Shown here in pieces: positions 50,539 through 60,057 of a stretch of 64,000 nucleotides of DNA. This stretch comes from Actinacidiphila alni (GTDB lineage Bacteria > Actinomycetota > Actinomycetes > Streptomycetales > Streptomycetaceae): NCBI RefSeq assembly GCF_900112845.1, contig NZ_FONG01000001.1, positions 645,957 to 709,956 on the forward strand. The letters are read 5' to 3'. Positions within the stretch are counted from its first letter, which is position 1, and each line of letters begins with the position of its first letter. Position numbers and translations under genes: made by a program. The notes beneath the pieces were generated by a model. It saw only the letters and a program-made list of their open reading frames with translations. It did not search any database and had not been told where the DNA came from.

Positions 50539-53052
50539 TCACAGCTCGCCGACGTCGGTCAGCCGGATCACCGCACGGCCCTCCTCGTCGGAGGCCGCGA
50601 GGTCGACCTCCGCCGAAATGCCCCAGCCGTGGTCGCCGTTGGGGTCGGCGAAGGTCTGCCGGACCCGCCACAGGCCGTGCTCCGGCTGCTCCTCGATCTG
50701 CAGCAGTTTGGGGCCGCGGGCGTCGGGGCCGGTGCCGAGGTCGTCGTACTCGTCCCAGTACGGGTCCATCGCCTCCGCCCACGCGTCGGCGTCCCACCCG
50801 TCCTCGCCGTCCAGCTCGCCGAGCTGGTGGTACTTCTCCAGCGCCACCAGCTCGACCCGGCGGAACATCGCGTTGCGCACCAGCACCCGGAAGGCGCGGG
50901 CGTTCGCGGTGACCGGCTTGACCTGGTCGGCCCGCTCCGCGGCCTCCTCGGCCGACTCCTCCTCGGGGTTCGCGAGCTGCTCCCACTCGTCCAGCAGACT
51001 GGAGTCGACCTGGCGCACCAACTCGCCCAGCCACGCCGTCAGATCCTGGAAGTCCTCCGACTTCAGGTCGTCCGGCACCGTGTGCTCCAGCGCCTTGTAG
51101 GCGCCCGCCAGGTAGCGCAGCACGATGCCCTCGGTGCGGGCCAGCTCGTAGTAGGCGGTGAACTCACCGAAGGTCATGGCCCGTTCGTACATGTCACGGA
51201 CGATGGACTTGGGCGACAGCGGATGGTCGCCGACCCACGGGTGGCTCTGCCGGTAGACGCCGTAGGCATGCGAGAGCAGCTCGTCCAGCGGCTTGGGGTA
51301 GGACACGTCCTGGAGCCGCTCCATCCGCTCCTCGTACTCGACGCCGTCCATCTTCATCTCGGCGACCGCCTCGCCGCGCGCCTTGTTCTGCTGCGCGGCC
51401 AGGATCTGCCGGGGATCGTCGAGCGTGGACTCCACCACCGAGACCATGTCCAGCGCGTAGGACGGGGACTCCTTGTCGAGCAGGTCGAAGGAGGCCAGCG
51501 CGAAGGTGGACAGCGGCTGGTTGAGGGCGAAGTCCTGCTGCAGCTCGACGGTCAGCCGGATGATCCGGCCCTCGGCGTCCGGCTCCGGCAGCCGCTCCAC
51601 CACACCGCCGTCGACCAGCGACCGGTAGATGGCGATGGCGCGGCGAATGTGACGCAGCTGGTGCCTGCGGTCCTCGTGGTTGTCCTCCAGCAGCCGGCGC
51701 ATCGCGTCGAAGGCGTTGCCCGGGCGGGCGATCACCGACAGCAGCATCGTGTGGGTGACCCGGAAGCGCGAGGTGAGCGGCTCGGGCTCGGCGGCGATCA
51801 GCCGCTCGAAGGTCTGGTCCGACCAGTTGACGAAGCCCTCCGGCGGCTTCTTGCGGACCACCTTGCGGATCTTCTTCGGGTCGTCCCCGGCCTTCGCGAG
51901 CGCCTTCTTGTTCTCGATCACGTGCTCGGGCGCCTGCGCCACCACGAAACCGGCGGTGTCGAACCCGGCCCGTCCGGCGCGCCCGGCGATCTGGTGGAAT
52001 TCCCTGGCCCGCAGCGTCCGCACCCGGGTGCCGTCGTATTTGGTGAGCGCCGTGAACAGCACCGTGCGGATGGGCACATTGACCCCGACACCGAGGGTGT
52101 CGGTGCCGCAGATGACCTTCAGCAGGCCCGCCTGGGCGAGCTTCTCCACCAACCGCCGGTATTTGGGCAGCATCCCCGCGTGGTGCACACCGATGCCGTG
52201 CCGCGCGTAGCGCGCGAGATTGCGGCCGAAGGTGGTGGTGAAGCGGAAGTGGCCGATCAGATCGTTGATGGCCTCCTTCTCCGCCTTGGTGCACATGTTG
52301 ATGCTCATCAGCGCCTGCGCCCGCTCGACGGCCGCCGCCTGCGTGAAGTGCACGATGTACACCGGGGACTGCCGGGTCTCCAGCAGCTCGGTGAGCGTCT
52401 CGGTCAGCGGCGTCGTCACGTACTCGTACGACAGCGGCACCGGCCTGGTCGCCGACCGGACGACCGCCGTGGGCCGGCCGGTGCGCCGGGTCAGGTCCGT
52501 CTCGAAGCGGGAGACGTCACCCAGCGTCGCCGACATCAGCAGGAACTGCGCCTGCGGCAGTTCGAGCAGCGGGATCTGCCAGGCCCAGCCGCGGTCCGGC
52601 TCGGCGTAGAAGTGGAACTCGTCCATCACGACCTGGCCGACATCGGCGTCCTTGCCGTCGCGCAGGGCGATCGACGCGAGCACCTCGGCCGTGCAGCAGA
52701 TCACCGGGGCGTCCGGGTTGACCGACGCGTCGCCGGTCAGCATCCCGACGTTCTCCGTGCCGAACAGCTTGCACAGGTCGAAGAACTTCTCCGACACCAG
52801 CGCCTTGATCGGCGCGGTGTAGAAGGTGACCTCGTCCCGGGCCAGCGCGGCGAAGTGCGCACCCGCCGCGACCAGGCTCTTTCCCGAGCCGGTGGGGGTG
52901 GACAGAATCACGTTCGCCCCCGAGACCACCTCGATGAGCGCCTCCTCCTGCGCAGGATAGAGGGTGATCCCCTGCCCCTCGGCCCACGTCGAGAACGCTT
53001 CGAAGAGGGCATCGGGGTCGGGCGCGGGAGGCATCTGATCGATAAGGGTCAC
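50539..53052 (-). CDS. DEAD/DEAH-box helicase with DUF3516 C-terminal domain
   Basis: An 837-aa Ski2-like superfamily 2 helicase. GTG 53052 is the start, opening TLIDQMPPAPDPDALFEAFSTW; upstream in-frame sequence to 53112 is not conserved-looking. Motifs: Walker A TPTGSGKS, motif Ia APIKALVSEKF, DEFH in place of DExH, SATLGD, HHAGMLPKYRRLVEKL and motif VI QIAGRAGRAGFD. The C-terminal half (from about residue 410) is the actinobacterial DUF3516 region, rich in acidic residues. It probably unwinds RNA or DNA-RNA structures in the cytoplasm; the biological target is not known. First gene of a probable operon with tesB. Confidence 0.92.
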   Translation of the reverse strand: MTLIDQMPPAPDPDALFEAFSTWAEGQGITLYPAQEEALIEVVSGANVILSTPTGSGKSLVAAGAHFAALARDEVTFYTAPIKALVSEKFFDLCKLFGTENVGMLTGDASVNPDAPVICCTAEVLASIALRDGKDADVGQVVMDEFHFYAEPDRGWAWQIPLLELPQAQFLLMSATLGDVSRFETDLTRRTGRPTAVVRSATRPVPLSYEYVTTPLTETLTELLETRQSPVYIVHFTQAAAVERAQALMSINMCTKAEKEAINDLIGHFRFTTTFGRNLARYARHGIGVHHAGMLPKYRRLVEKLAQAGLLKVICGTDTLGVGVNVPIRTVLFTALTKYDGTRVRTLRAREFHQIAGRAGRAGFDTAGFVVAQAPEHVIENKKALAKAGDDPKKIRKVVRKKPPEGFVNWSDQTFERLIAAEPEPLTSRFRVTHTMLLSVIARPGNAFDAMRRLLEDNHEDRRHQLRHIRRAIAIYRSLVDGGVVERLPEPDAEGRIIRLTVELQQDFALNQPLSTFALASFDLLDKESPSYALDMVSVVESTLDDPRQILAAQQNKARGEAVAEMKMDGVEYEERMERLQDVSYPKPLDELLSHAYGVYRQSHPWVGDHPLSPKSIVRDMYERAMTFGEFTAYYELARTEGIVLRYLAGAYKALEHTVPDDLKSEDFQDLTAWLGELVRQVDSSLLDEWEQLANPEEESAEEAAERADQVKPVTANARAFRVLVRNAMFRRVELVALEKYHQLGELDGEDGWDADAWAEAMDPYWDEYDDLGTGPDARGPKLLQIEEQPEHGLWRVRQTFADPNGDHGWGISAEVDLAASDEEGRAVIRLTDVGEL

Positions 53053-53186
53053 CCCACCATCTTGCCTGCCCGGGCGCCGCCCGGCGGAACCGGAGCGTGC
53101 ACCCGTGATCACCGGCGATAGTGTGTGCCGTCGAACGATGCGTCAACTCCGCCTGCGGGCGGCCGTGTAGGGGGCTGAGCACCACC

Positions 53187-53981
53187 ATGATGGGACCTGC
53201 GCACTCACTGTCCGGAGCGGCGGCCTGGCTGGCCGTCGGAGCCGTCGCGGCGGGCATGGATCACGCCATGCCCTGGCCGACGCTCGTGGTCGGTGCGCTC
53301 ATCTGCGCGGGCGCGGCCCTCGCCCCGGACCTGGACCATCAGGCGGCGACGATCTCGCGCGCCTTCGGCCCGATCTCCCGTCTGCTGTGCAAGGTCATCG
53401 AGCACCTGTCGCACGCCGTCTACAAGGCGACCAGGAAGGCCGGCGACCCGCGCCGGGCGGGCGGCCACCGCACCCTGACGCACACATGGTTCTGGGCGGT
53501 GCTGATAGGCGGTGGATTCTCGGCGGCGGCCGTCTACGGCGGCCGGTGGGTGGTGCTCGGCATCCTCTTCGTGCACATGGTGCTCGCCGTCGAAGGACTG
53601 CTGTGGCGGCAGGCCCGGATGTCCAGCGACATCCTGGTCTGGCTGCTCGGCGCCACCAGCGCCTGGGTGCTCGCCGATGTCCTCGACGACCCGGGCAACG
53701 GCAAGGACTGGCTGTTCACCGACCCCGGCCAGCACTACCTCTGGATCGGCCTGCCGATCGTGCTCGGCTCGATCGTGCACTGCCTCGGCGACGCGCTCAC
53801 CGTCTCCGGCTGCCCGATGCTGTGGCCGCTCCCGATCGGCCGTCGCCGCTGGTACCCGATGGGCCCGCCCCGCTTCATGCGCTTCCGGGCCGGCAGCTGG
53901 GTGGAGCTGAAGGTGCTCACCCCGGTGTTCTTCCTGGCGGGCGGCGGCTGCGCGCTCGGCGCGCTGGGCGTCATCGGCTGA
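53187..53981 (+). CDS. Membrane-bound metal-dependent hydrolase, YdjM-like
   Basis: A 264-aa integral membrane protein of the YdjM/LexA-binding inner-membrane hydrolase-like family. Conserved putative metal residues are HSLSG (H6), APDLDHQAAT and GGHRTLTHTWFW; five or more hydrophobic segments are seen. Homologues are annotated metal-dependent hydrolases but their substrate is unknown. ATG 53187 (a second ATG follows directly) has GGGGG upstream. Divergent from the DUF3516 helicase and terminated by a strong hairpin shared with the ABC exporter genes. Confidence 0.85.
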   Translation: MMGPAHSLSGAAAWLAVGAVAAGMDHAMPWPTLVVGALICAGAALAPDLDHQAATISRAFGPISRLLCKVIEHLSHAVYKATRKAGDPRRAGGHRTLTHTWFWAVLIGGGFSAAAVYGGRWVVLGILFVHMVLAVEGLLWRQARMSSDILVWLLGATSAWVLADVLDDPGNGKDWLFTDPGQHYLWIGLPIVLGSIVHCLGDALTVSGCPMLWPLPIGRRRWYPMGPPRFMRFRAGSWVELKVLTPVFFLAGGGCALGALGVIG

Positions 53982-54001
53982 CGGCGCCGACCCACGGCAG
54001 C

Positions 54002-54030
54002 GGGGCCCGGCGGCACTGCCGCCGGGCCCC
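54002..54030. terminator. Bidirectional terminator
   Basis: GGGGCCCGGCGGC (54002-54014) and GCCGCCGGGCCCC (54018-54030), a 13-bp perfect stem with a 3-nt loop, between the convergent YdjM-like and ABC exporter genes. Confidence 0.85.
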
Positions 54031-54037
54031 CGTCGGT

Positions 54038-55819
54038 TCAGCCGTGCCAGGAACGCCACAGCGCCGCGTAGGCGCCGTCGGCGGCCACCAATTGGTGGTG
54101 GCTGCCCAGCTCGCTGATCCGGCCGTCCTCCACGACCGCGATCACATCCGCGTCATGGGCGGTGTGCAGCCGGTGCGCGATGGCGATCACCGTACGGCCG
54201 TCCAGCACGCGGGACAGCGAGCGCTCCAGATGGCGAGCGGCCCGCGGGTCGAGCAGCGAGGTCGCCTCGTCCAGCACCAGCGTGTGCGGGTCGGCGAGGA
54301 CCAGCCGGGCCAGCGCGAGCTGCTGCGCCTGCGCCGGGGTGAGCACCGCGCCGCCCGAGCCGACCTCGGTGTCGAGGCCGTCCTCCAGGGCACGGCCCCA
54401 GTCCTCGGCGTCCACCGCGCGCAGCGCCTGCCACAGCTCCTCGTCGTCGGCCCCGGCCCGCGCCAGCCGCAGATTGTCGCGGAGCGTGCCCACGAAGACG
54501 TGATGCTCCTGATTGACCAGCGCCACATGCTCGCGGACCCGTTCCGCGGGCATCCGGGCCAGCTCCGCGCCACCGAGGGTGATCTCGCCCGCGCGCGGCG
54601 CGTAGATCCCGGCGAGCAGCCGGCCGAGCGTGGACTTGCCCGCACCGGACGGGCCGACCAGCGCCAGCCGGGTGCCCGGCGGCACATGGAGGCTCACCCC
54701 GTGCAGCACATCGCTGCCCGCCCGGTAGCCGAAGCGGACCTCGTCGGCGGCCACCTCGCGGCCGTCCGGCGTGACCGTCCCGTCCGACTCGGCCGCGGCG
54801 ACCTCGCGCACCCCGACCAGCCGGGCCAGCGACACCTGGGCGACCTGCAGCTCGTCGTACCAGCGCAGGATCAGATTGACCGGGTCCACCAGCATCTGCG
54901 CGTACAGCGCGCCCGTGGTCAGTTCGCCGACCGTCACCCAGCCGTTGAGGGCGAAGGTCCCGCCGATCATCAGCACCGCGGTCAGGATCAGCGCGTGCGT
55001 CAGATTGATTACCGGGAACAGCACGCTGCGCAGCCACATCGTGTACCGCTCCCAGGCCACCCACTGACCGATCCGGGTCCTGGACAGCCGCTCGCGGCGG
55101 TCACCGAGACCGTGCGCTTCGATGGTGCGGCCCGCGTCCACGGACTCGGCCAGCACGGCCGCCACCGCCGCGTATCCGGCGGCCTCCGAACGGTACGCCG
55201 ACGGTGCGCGCCGAAAGTACCAGCGGCAGCCGGCCAGCAGCAGCGGCAGCGCGACCAGCACCGACAGGGCCAGCGGCGGCGACGTCACGGTCAGCGCGCC
55301 GAGCAGCAGCCCGGCCCAGACCAGCGCGATGGCCAGCTCGGGCACCGCCTCGCGCATCGCGTTCGCCAGCCGGTCGATGTCCGTGGTGATCCGGGAGAGC
55401 AGATCGCCGGTGCCCGCCCGCTCCAGCACGCCGGGCGGCAGCCCCACCGACCGGACGAGGAAGTCCTCGCGCAGATCGGCCAGCATTTCCTCGCCGAGGA
55501 TCGCCCCGCGCAGCCGCACCAGCCGGACGAAGTACGCCTGCACCGCCAGCGCGGTCAGGAACAGCACCACGGTCCGCCCGAGAGGGATGTCCCGGTGGCC
55601 GTCGGACAGATCCTGCACCAGCCCGCCGAGCAGATACGGCCCCACCATCGAGGCCAGCACCGCGACGGTGTTGACGGCCACCAGCACGGCGAAGTCGCGA
55701 CGGTGCCGCCCGGCCAGCTCGCGCACATAGCCGCGGACCGTCGCGGGGGAGCCGACCGGCAGCGTCGCGCTCTGCTGCGGCGCGGCCGGGTCGTACTCCG
55801 GCGGTCGCACGCCGATCAT
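54038..55819 (-). CDS. ABC exporter half-transporter with degenerate signature motif
   Basis: A 593-aa fused membrane/ATPase exporter subunit. Six membrane helices (about 40-330) are followed by a nucleotide-binding domain with intact Walker A GPSGAGKST, Walker B TLVLDEATSLLD with catalytic Glu, and H-loop IAIAHRLHT, but the signature is LTPAQAQQLALAR rather than LSGGQ. It overlaps the upstream subunit gene by 4 nt (ATGA), implying a heterodimer. With the partner's intact signature it would form one working ATP site. Start ATG 55819; an open frame extending to 58258 is not translated as part of this gene. The exported substrate is unknown (drug, lipid or peptide). Confidence 0.92.
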   Translation of the reverse strand: MIGVRPPEYDPAAPQQSATLPVGSPATVRGYVRELAGRHRRDFAVLVAVNTVAVLASMVGPYLLGGLVQDLSDGHRDIPLGRTVVLFLTALAVQAYFVRLVRLRGAILGEEMLADLREDFLVRSVGLPPGVLERAGTGDLLSRITTDIDRLANAMREAVPELAIALVWAGLLLGALTVTSPPLALSVLVALPLLLAGCRWYFRRAPSAYRSEAAGYAAVAAVLAESVDAGRTIEAHGLGDRRERLSRTRIGQWVAWERYTMWLRSVLFPVINLTHALILTAVLMIGGTFALNGWVTVGELTTGALYAQMLVDPVNLILRWYDELQVAQVSLARLVGVREVAAAESDGTVTPDGREVAADEVRFGYRAGSDVLHGVSLHVPPGTRLALVGPSGAGKSTLGRLLAGIYAPRAGEITLGGAELARMPAERVREHVALVNQEHHVFVGTLRDNLRLARAGADDEELWQALRAVDAEDWGRALEDGLDTEVGSGGAVLTPAQAQQLALARLVLADPHTLVLDEATSLLDPRAARHLERSLSRVLDGRTVIAIAHRLHTAHDADVIAVVEDGRISELGSHHQLVAADGAYAALWRSWHG

Positions 55820-57744
55820 GCGGACTCCTCCATCGCTTCCAGCGGGGTGCGGGCATCGGGCCCGGCGGTCTCCGGCCCGGCAGGACCCTCGGCACCGGTC
55901 TCCGGCCCGGCGGGGCCCTCGGCACCGGTGTCCGGTTCGGTCTCGCGGGTGACCACCGCCCGGTAGCGGGGGTCGATGCGCAGCAGGTCGTGGTGCCTGC
56001 CGCGGGACGTGGCGGTGCCCTCGTCGACGAAGACCACCAGATCCGCGCGGTCGAGGACGAGCGGGCTGGAGGTGAGGACCACCGTGGTCCGGCCCGCGCG
56101 CAGCTCCTTGAGGCCGCGGGCGATCCTGGCCTCGGTGTGCGCGTCGACCGCCGACGTCGGCTCGTCGAGCACCAGCACCTCCGGGTCGGTGACCAGCGAC
56201 CTGGCCAGCGCCAGCCGCTGACGCTGCCCGCCGGACAGCGACCGGCCGCGTTCGGTGATCCGCGCCGACATCGGGTCGCCCGCGACCCCCGCCGGATCCG
56301 CCGCGGACTGCGCCAGCGCGTCCAGGACGTCCGCGCACTGCGCCGCCTCCAGCGCCTGGTCCGCGGCGACCTTGCCGGACGAGGGCACGTCGAGCAGTTC
56401 GGCCAGTGTCCCCGACAGCAGTACCGGGTCCTTGTCCTGGACGAGGACGGCCGCGCGGGCCGCGGCCAGCGGCAGTGCGTCCAGCGCCCGCCCGCCGAGC
56501 AGCGCGGACGGCTCGCCCTCGGCCCGGTCGGGGCTGTGGCCGCCGAGCCGGTCGGCCAGCACACCCGCGGCGTCCGGGTCGCCGCACACCACGGCCGTCA
56601 GCAGCCCGGCCGGGACGCGCAGCCCGGACGCCGGGTCGTACAGCTCGCCGACAAGTGCGCCCGCCTCGTCGGGATGGATGCCCGCGGAAAGAGCGGGGGC
56701 GTGCTCCGTGGTCCCGTCCGGATCCGTCGCGCCGCCGCCCGCCGACTCGCGGCTGAGCGCGAGTACCCGCGCCGCCCGTTTCGCCGAGGGCCGGGAGAAG
56801 GACCAGGCCATGGCGATCTCCTCGAAATTGCGCAGCGGGAACAGCAGGAAGGCCACCGAGCCGTACACGGTCACCAGCGCGCCCACCGAGATCCGGCCGT
56901 CGAGCGCCAGCCGGGCCCCGTCCCAGGCGACGGCCACCAGCAGCAGCCCCGGCAGCACCACCTGGACGGCCGAGATCAGCGACCACATCCGGGCGCTGTG
57001 CACCGCGGCGGTCCTGACCTGCTGGGAGGCGTGCCGGTAGCGGTCGAGGAAGAGATCCTCGCCGCCGATGCCGCGCAGCACCCGCAGCCCGGCGACGGTG
57101 TCGGACGCCAGCTCCGTGGCCCTGCCCGCCTTCTCCCGCTGGAGATCGGCGCGCCTGGTCGCGGCCGGGAGCAGCGGCAGCACGGCGAGCGCCAGCACCG
57201 GCAGGGAGGCGGCCACGATCACGCCGAGCGCGGGCTCGTAGACCACCAGCGCGACGGACACGCCGACGGTGGCGAGCAGTGCGGACGTGAAGCGCGCCAG
57301 TGCCTCGACGAACCAGCCGATCTTCTCCACGTCGCCGGTGCTGACCGCGACGACCTCGCCCGCCGCGACCTGCCGGGTCAGCACCGAGCCCAGCTCGACG
57401 GTCTTGCGGGCCAGCAGCTGCTGGACGCGGGCGGCGGCGCTGATCCAGTTGGTGACGGCGGTGCGGTGCAGCATCGTGTCGCCGAGCGCGGTGAGCACAC
57501 CGAGCAGCAGCATCAGGGCACCGGACAGCGCCAGCCGGCTGCCGGAGCGGTCGACGACGGACTGCACGGCCATGCCGACGGCCGCCGGGAACGACGCGAC
57601 GGCCGCCATGTGGAGGGTGCCCCACGCGGCGGCTGCCACCTGGCCCCGCCACTGGCGGATCTCCAGCCAGAGCAGGAAGCGGAATCCCGACCGCGCGTCG
57701 GGGACGCCCGGGTCGGAGAGCGGAAGCTTGCTGAGGGACGGCAT
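55816..57744 (-). CDS. ABC exporter half-transporter with degenerate Walker A
   Basis: A 642-aa partner subunit. Six membrane helices (about 20-300) precede a nucleotide-binding domain in which Walker A is lost (VVCGDPDAAGVLADRLGG, no GKS/T) and the H-loop His is replaced (VVLTSSPLVLDRAD), while the signature LSGGQRQRLALAR and Walker B VLVLDEPTSAVD remain. The C-terminal tail contains a repeated GAEGPAGPET segment. ATG 57744 follows AGGA; an in-frame extension to 57867 would translate the repeat-rich leader. It is the first gene of a two-gene operon and complements the degeneracy of its partner. Confidence 0.92.
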   Translation of the reverse strand: MPSLSKLPLSDPGVPDARSGFRFLLWLEIRQWRGQVAAAAWGTLHMAAVASFPAAVGMAVQSVVDRSGSRLALSGALMLLLGVLTALGDTMLHRTAVTNWISAAARVQQLLARKTVELGSVLTRQVAAGEVVAVSTGDVEKIGWFVEALARFTSALLATVGVSVALVVYEPALGVIVAASLPVLALAVLPLLPAATRRADLQREKAGRATELASDTVAGLRVLRGIGGEDLFLDRYRHASQQVRTAAVHSARMWSLISAVQVVLPGLLLVAVAWDGARLALDGRISVGALVTVYGSVAFLLFPLRNFEEIAMAWSFSRPSAKRAARVLALSRESAGGGATDPDGTTEHAPALSAGIHPDEAGALVGELYDPASGLRVPAGLLTAVVCGDPDAAGVLADRLGGHSPDRAEGEPSALLGGRALDALPLAAARAAVLVQDKDPVLLSGTLAELLDVPSSGKVAADQALEAAQCADVLDALAQSAADPAGVAGDPMSARITERGRSLSGGQRQRLALARSLVTDPEVLVLDEPTSAVDAHTEARIARGLKELRAGRTTVVLTSSPLVLDRADLVVFVDEGTATSRGRHHDLLRIDPRYRAVVTRETEPDTGAEGPAGPETGAEGPAGPETAGPDARTPLEAMEESA

Positions 57745-57767
57745 GGTGTCCTGGGGTCGGTGCGGAC

Positions 57768-57795
57768 GGCGAATGGCGGCTGGCGAATGGCGGCT
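57768..57795. repeat. 14-bp exact tandem duplication GGCGAATGGCGGCT
   Basis: Two adjacent identical copies (57768-57781 and 57782-57795) in the leader of the ABC exporter operon, followed by GGCTGGTCGG-like echoes to about 57830. Confidence 0.9.
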
Positions 57796-57849
57796 GGTCG
57801 GCTGGTGGCTGGTCGGTTGACGGCGTCGCAAGGGCAGGCGTCCGACGAC

Positions 57850-57905
57850 ATGTCGAGATGTCGCCATGTCGTCGGATCGCGATGTCGCTATGTCGGGATG
57901 TCGTG
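57850..57905. repeat. Seven 8-bp ATGTCGNN tandem units
   Basis: ATGTCG recurs at 57850, 57858, 57866, 57882, 57890 and 57898, an exact 8-bp period; the unit at 57874 has decayed to GGATCGCG. The two bases after ATGTCG vary. It lies upstream of the divergent ABC operon and may be an array of protein-binding sites or a simple repeat. Confidence 0.9.
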
Positions 57906-58084
57906 TTCTGAAAGCACCGGACGCGGGCGGCCGGGCCCGCGTGACCGCGCCGCCGGAATCCGCCCGGAGAGGTGCAAGGCTCGCCTCGCGGGCCGTAGCG
58001 GGTCAACCGGTTTTCCGTCGCGCGGCAGCACCGGCGACCGGAACCCGCCATGAAGTACGAGGCCGCGCGCCGCCGTTCACGGTG

Positions 58085-58124
58085 GCAAGTGCTTTCAGCA
58101 AGTCGGCGAAAGACCTTCCGCCGA
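58085..58124. promoter_or_regulatory. Operator-like sites of the second amylase gene
   Basis: Direct GCAAGT copies at 58085-58090 and 58098-58103, then TCGGCG (58103-58108) / CGCCGA (58119-58124), an inverted repeat. The GCAAGT half-site matches the palindrome at 43974, suggesting a shared regulator. TTGACG at 58129-58134 could be a -35. Confidence 0.45.
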
Positions 58125-58272
58125 CATCTTGACGCGTACGCAGAGACGGCGGGAAGCTCCTGGGCGGAACCCCGCGGCCCCCGGACCGCGGCGCTCCCAC
58201 CCCCCACCCGGCGGCCAGGCGCGTGGCTGCCTTCGAGGGCAGATCCCTGCCCGTACACCGAAGGAGCCGCCC

Positions 58273-60027
58273 ATGAGATCCCGCGTCCTGAACGGCGCGC
58301 TGGCCGCTGTCGTCGCGGCAGCCGGCCTGTTCGCCCTCTCCTCGCAGCAGGCGCACGCCACCCCGCCGGGCGGCAAGGACGTCACCGCGACACTCTTCCA
58401 GTGGTCCTACGACTCGGTGGCGAAGGAGTGCACAAACACCCTCGGCCCCGACGGCTACGGCTACGTCGAGGTCTCCCCGGCCTCGGAGCAGATCCAGGGC
58501 GACCAGTGGTGGACCTCGTACCAGCCGGTCAGCTACAAGATCGCCGGACGCCTCGGCAACGAGGCATCCTTCCAGCACATGGTCAGCACCTGTCACAGCG
58601 CCGGCGTCAAGGTCGTCGCCGACGCGGTGATCAACCACATGACGTCGGGCTCGGGCACCGGCACCGGCGGTTCCGGCTACACCAAGTACAACTACCCGGG
58701 CTACTACCAGGACCAGGACTTCCACACCTGCCGCAGCGACATCACCAACTACGGCGACCGGAACAACGTCCAGAACTGCGAGCTGGTCGGCCTCGCCGAC
58801 CTCGACACCGGCAGCGACTACGTCCGCTCCACCATCGCCGCCTATCTCAACCACCTGCTCACGCTCGGCGTCGACGGCTTCCGGATCGACGCGGCCAAGC
58901 ACATGGCCGAGACCGACCTGGCCGCCATCAAGGCCAAGCTCAGCAACCCGTCCGTCTACTGGGCGCAGGAGGTCATCTACGGCGCGGGCGAGGCCGTACA
59001 GCCCGGCGAGTACGTCAACACCGGTGACGTGGACGCCTTCCAGGGCGCCTTCGACCTCAAGCGGATCTTCATCGGCGACAAACTCGCCTCGCTCAGCAAC
59101 TGGGGCGCCTCGTGGGGCGCGGGCTATCTTCCCAGCGACAAGGCCCGCACCTTCGTGGACAACTGGGACACCGAGCGCAACGGCTCGACACTCAGCTACA
59201 AGAACGACGCCACCTACACCCTCGCCAACATCTACATGCTGGCCTGGCCGTACGGCTCGCCCAACGTCTACTCCGGCTACGAGTTCTCCAACAACGACGC
59301 CGGTCCGCCCAACGGCGGCACCGTCAACGCCTGCTACTCCGACGGCTGGAAGTGCCAGCACGCCTGGCCGCAGATCGCGGGCATGGTCGGTTTCCGCAAC
59401 GCGGTCTCCGGCACCGCCGTCACCAATTGGTGGTCCAACGGCAACAACGCCATCGCCTTCGGCCGGGGCAGCAAGGGCTATGTCGCCATCAACCACGAGG
59501 GCGGGTCGCTGACCCAGACCTTCACCACCTCGCTGCCCGCCGGCACCTATTGCGACGTGCAGCACAGCGGCGCCACCTACACCGTTGGTGCGGACGGCCG
59601 CTTCACCGCCACCATCGGCTCCAACGACGCGGTCGCGCTCTACACGGGTGCGCCGTGCGCCAGCGGCGGCACCTCGACGGGCGGCACCACGGGCGGATCC
59701 ACGGGCGGCAGCACCGGAGGCAGCACCAACCCCTCCACCGGCGCGTCCTTCGCGGTGAACGCCGACACCGTCTGGGGGCAGAACATCTACGTCGTCGGTG
59801 ACAACGCGACGCTCGGCAACTGGAACACCGGCAGCGCCCTGCCGCTGTCCTCGGCGAGCTACCCGGTGTGGAAGCTGGACGTCGAGCTGCCCGCCGGAAC
59901 GTCGTTCCAGTACAAGTACATCCGGAAGGACTCCGGCGGCGGTGTGACGTGGGAATCCGGCGCCAACCGGACGGCGACCGTGCCGTCCACCGGCACCGTC
60001 ACGCTCAACGACACCTGGCGGAACTGA
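58273..60027 (+). CDS. Secreted alpha-amylase, GH13 with CBM20
   Basis: A 584-aa secreted starch-degrading enzyme. ATG 58273 follows AAGGAG. Signal peptide (about 1-32, ending AHAT), GH13 domain (about 38-395), C-terminal beta domain, a Gly/Ser/Thr repeat linker, and a CBM20 starch-binding module (about 488-584; [26 protein letters not shown]). GH13 regions: [16 protein letters not shown] with nucleophile D206, EVIYG with acid/base E233, and [10 protein letters not shown] with D299. The residue before D299 is Trp298, where most alpha-amylases have His. It should cleave internal alpha-1,4 bonds of starch. Upstream GCAAGT sites suggest maltose-responsive control with the other amylase. Confidence 0.94.
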   Translation: MRSRVLNGALAAVVAAAGLFALSSQQAHATPPGGKDVTATLFQWSYDSVAKECTNTLGPDGYGYVEVSPASEQIQGDQWWTSYQPVSYKIAGRLGNEASFQHMVSTCHSAGVKVVADAVINHMTSGSGTGTGGSGYTKYNYPGYYQDQDFHTCRSDITNYGDRNNVQNCELVGLADLDTGSDYVRSTIAAYLNHLLTLGVDGFRIDAAKHMAETDLAAIKAKLSNPSVYWAQEVIYGAGEAVQPGEYVNTGDVDAFQGAFDLKRIFIGDKLASLSNWGASWGAGYLPSDKARTFVDNWDTERNGSTLSYKNDATYTLANIYMLAWPYGSPNVYSGYEFSNNDAGPPNGGTVNACYSDGWKCQHAWPQIAGMVGFRNAVSGTAVTNWWSNGNNAIAFGRGSKGYVAINHEGGSLTQTFTTSLPAGTYCDVQHSGATYTVGADGRFTATIGSNDAVALYTGAPCASGGTSTGGTTGGSTGGSTGGSTNPSTGASFAVNADTVWGQNIYVVGDNATLGNWNTGSALPLSSASYPVWKLDVELPAGTSFQYKYIRKDSGGGVTWESGANRTATVPSTGTVTLNDTWRN

Positions 60028-60057
60028 CCGGCCGACCGCGATCCGATCAGCCGATTA

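Larger units (their letters stand above)
57745..58272. other. 528-bp divergent intergenic region with tandem repeats
   Basis: No gene seen. From left: leader of the ABC operon with a 14-bp duplication, a 56-bp tract of 8-bp repeats, a GC-rich middle, then a GCAAGT-containing operator region and the amylase leader ending in AAGGAG (58261-58266). Confidence 0.7.

Noticed and set aside
55820..58258. In-frame extension of the second ABC subunit to 1406 codons
   Set aside because: The extension is antisense-frame noise through the other subunit gene; the ATG at 55819 overlaps the upstream stop and opens the expected protein.
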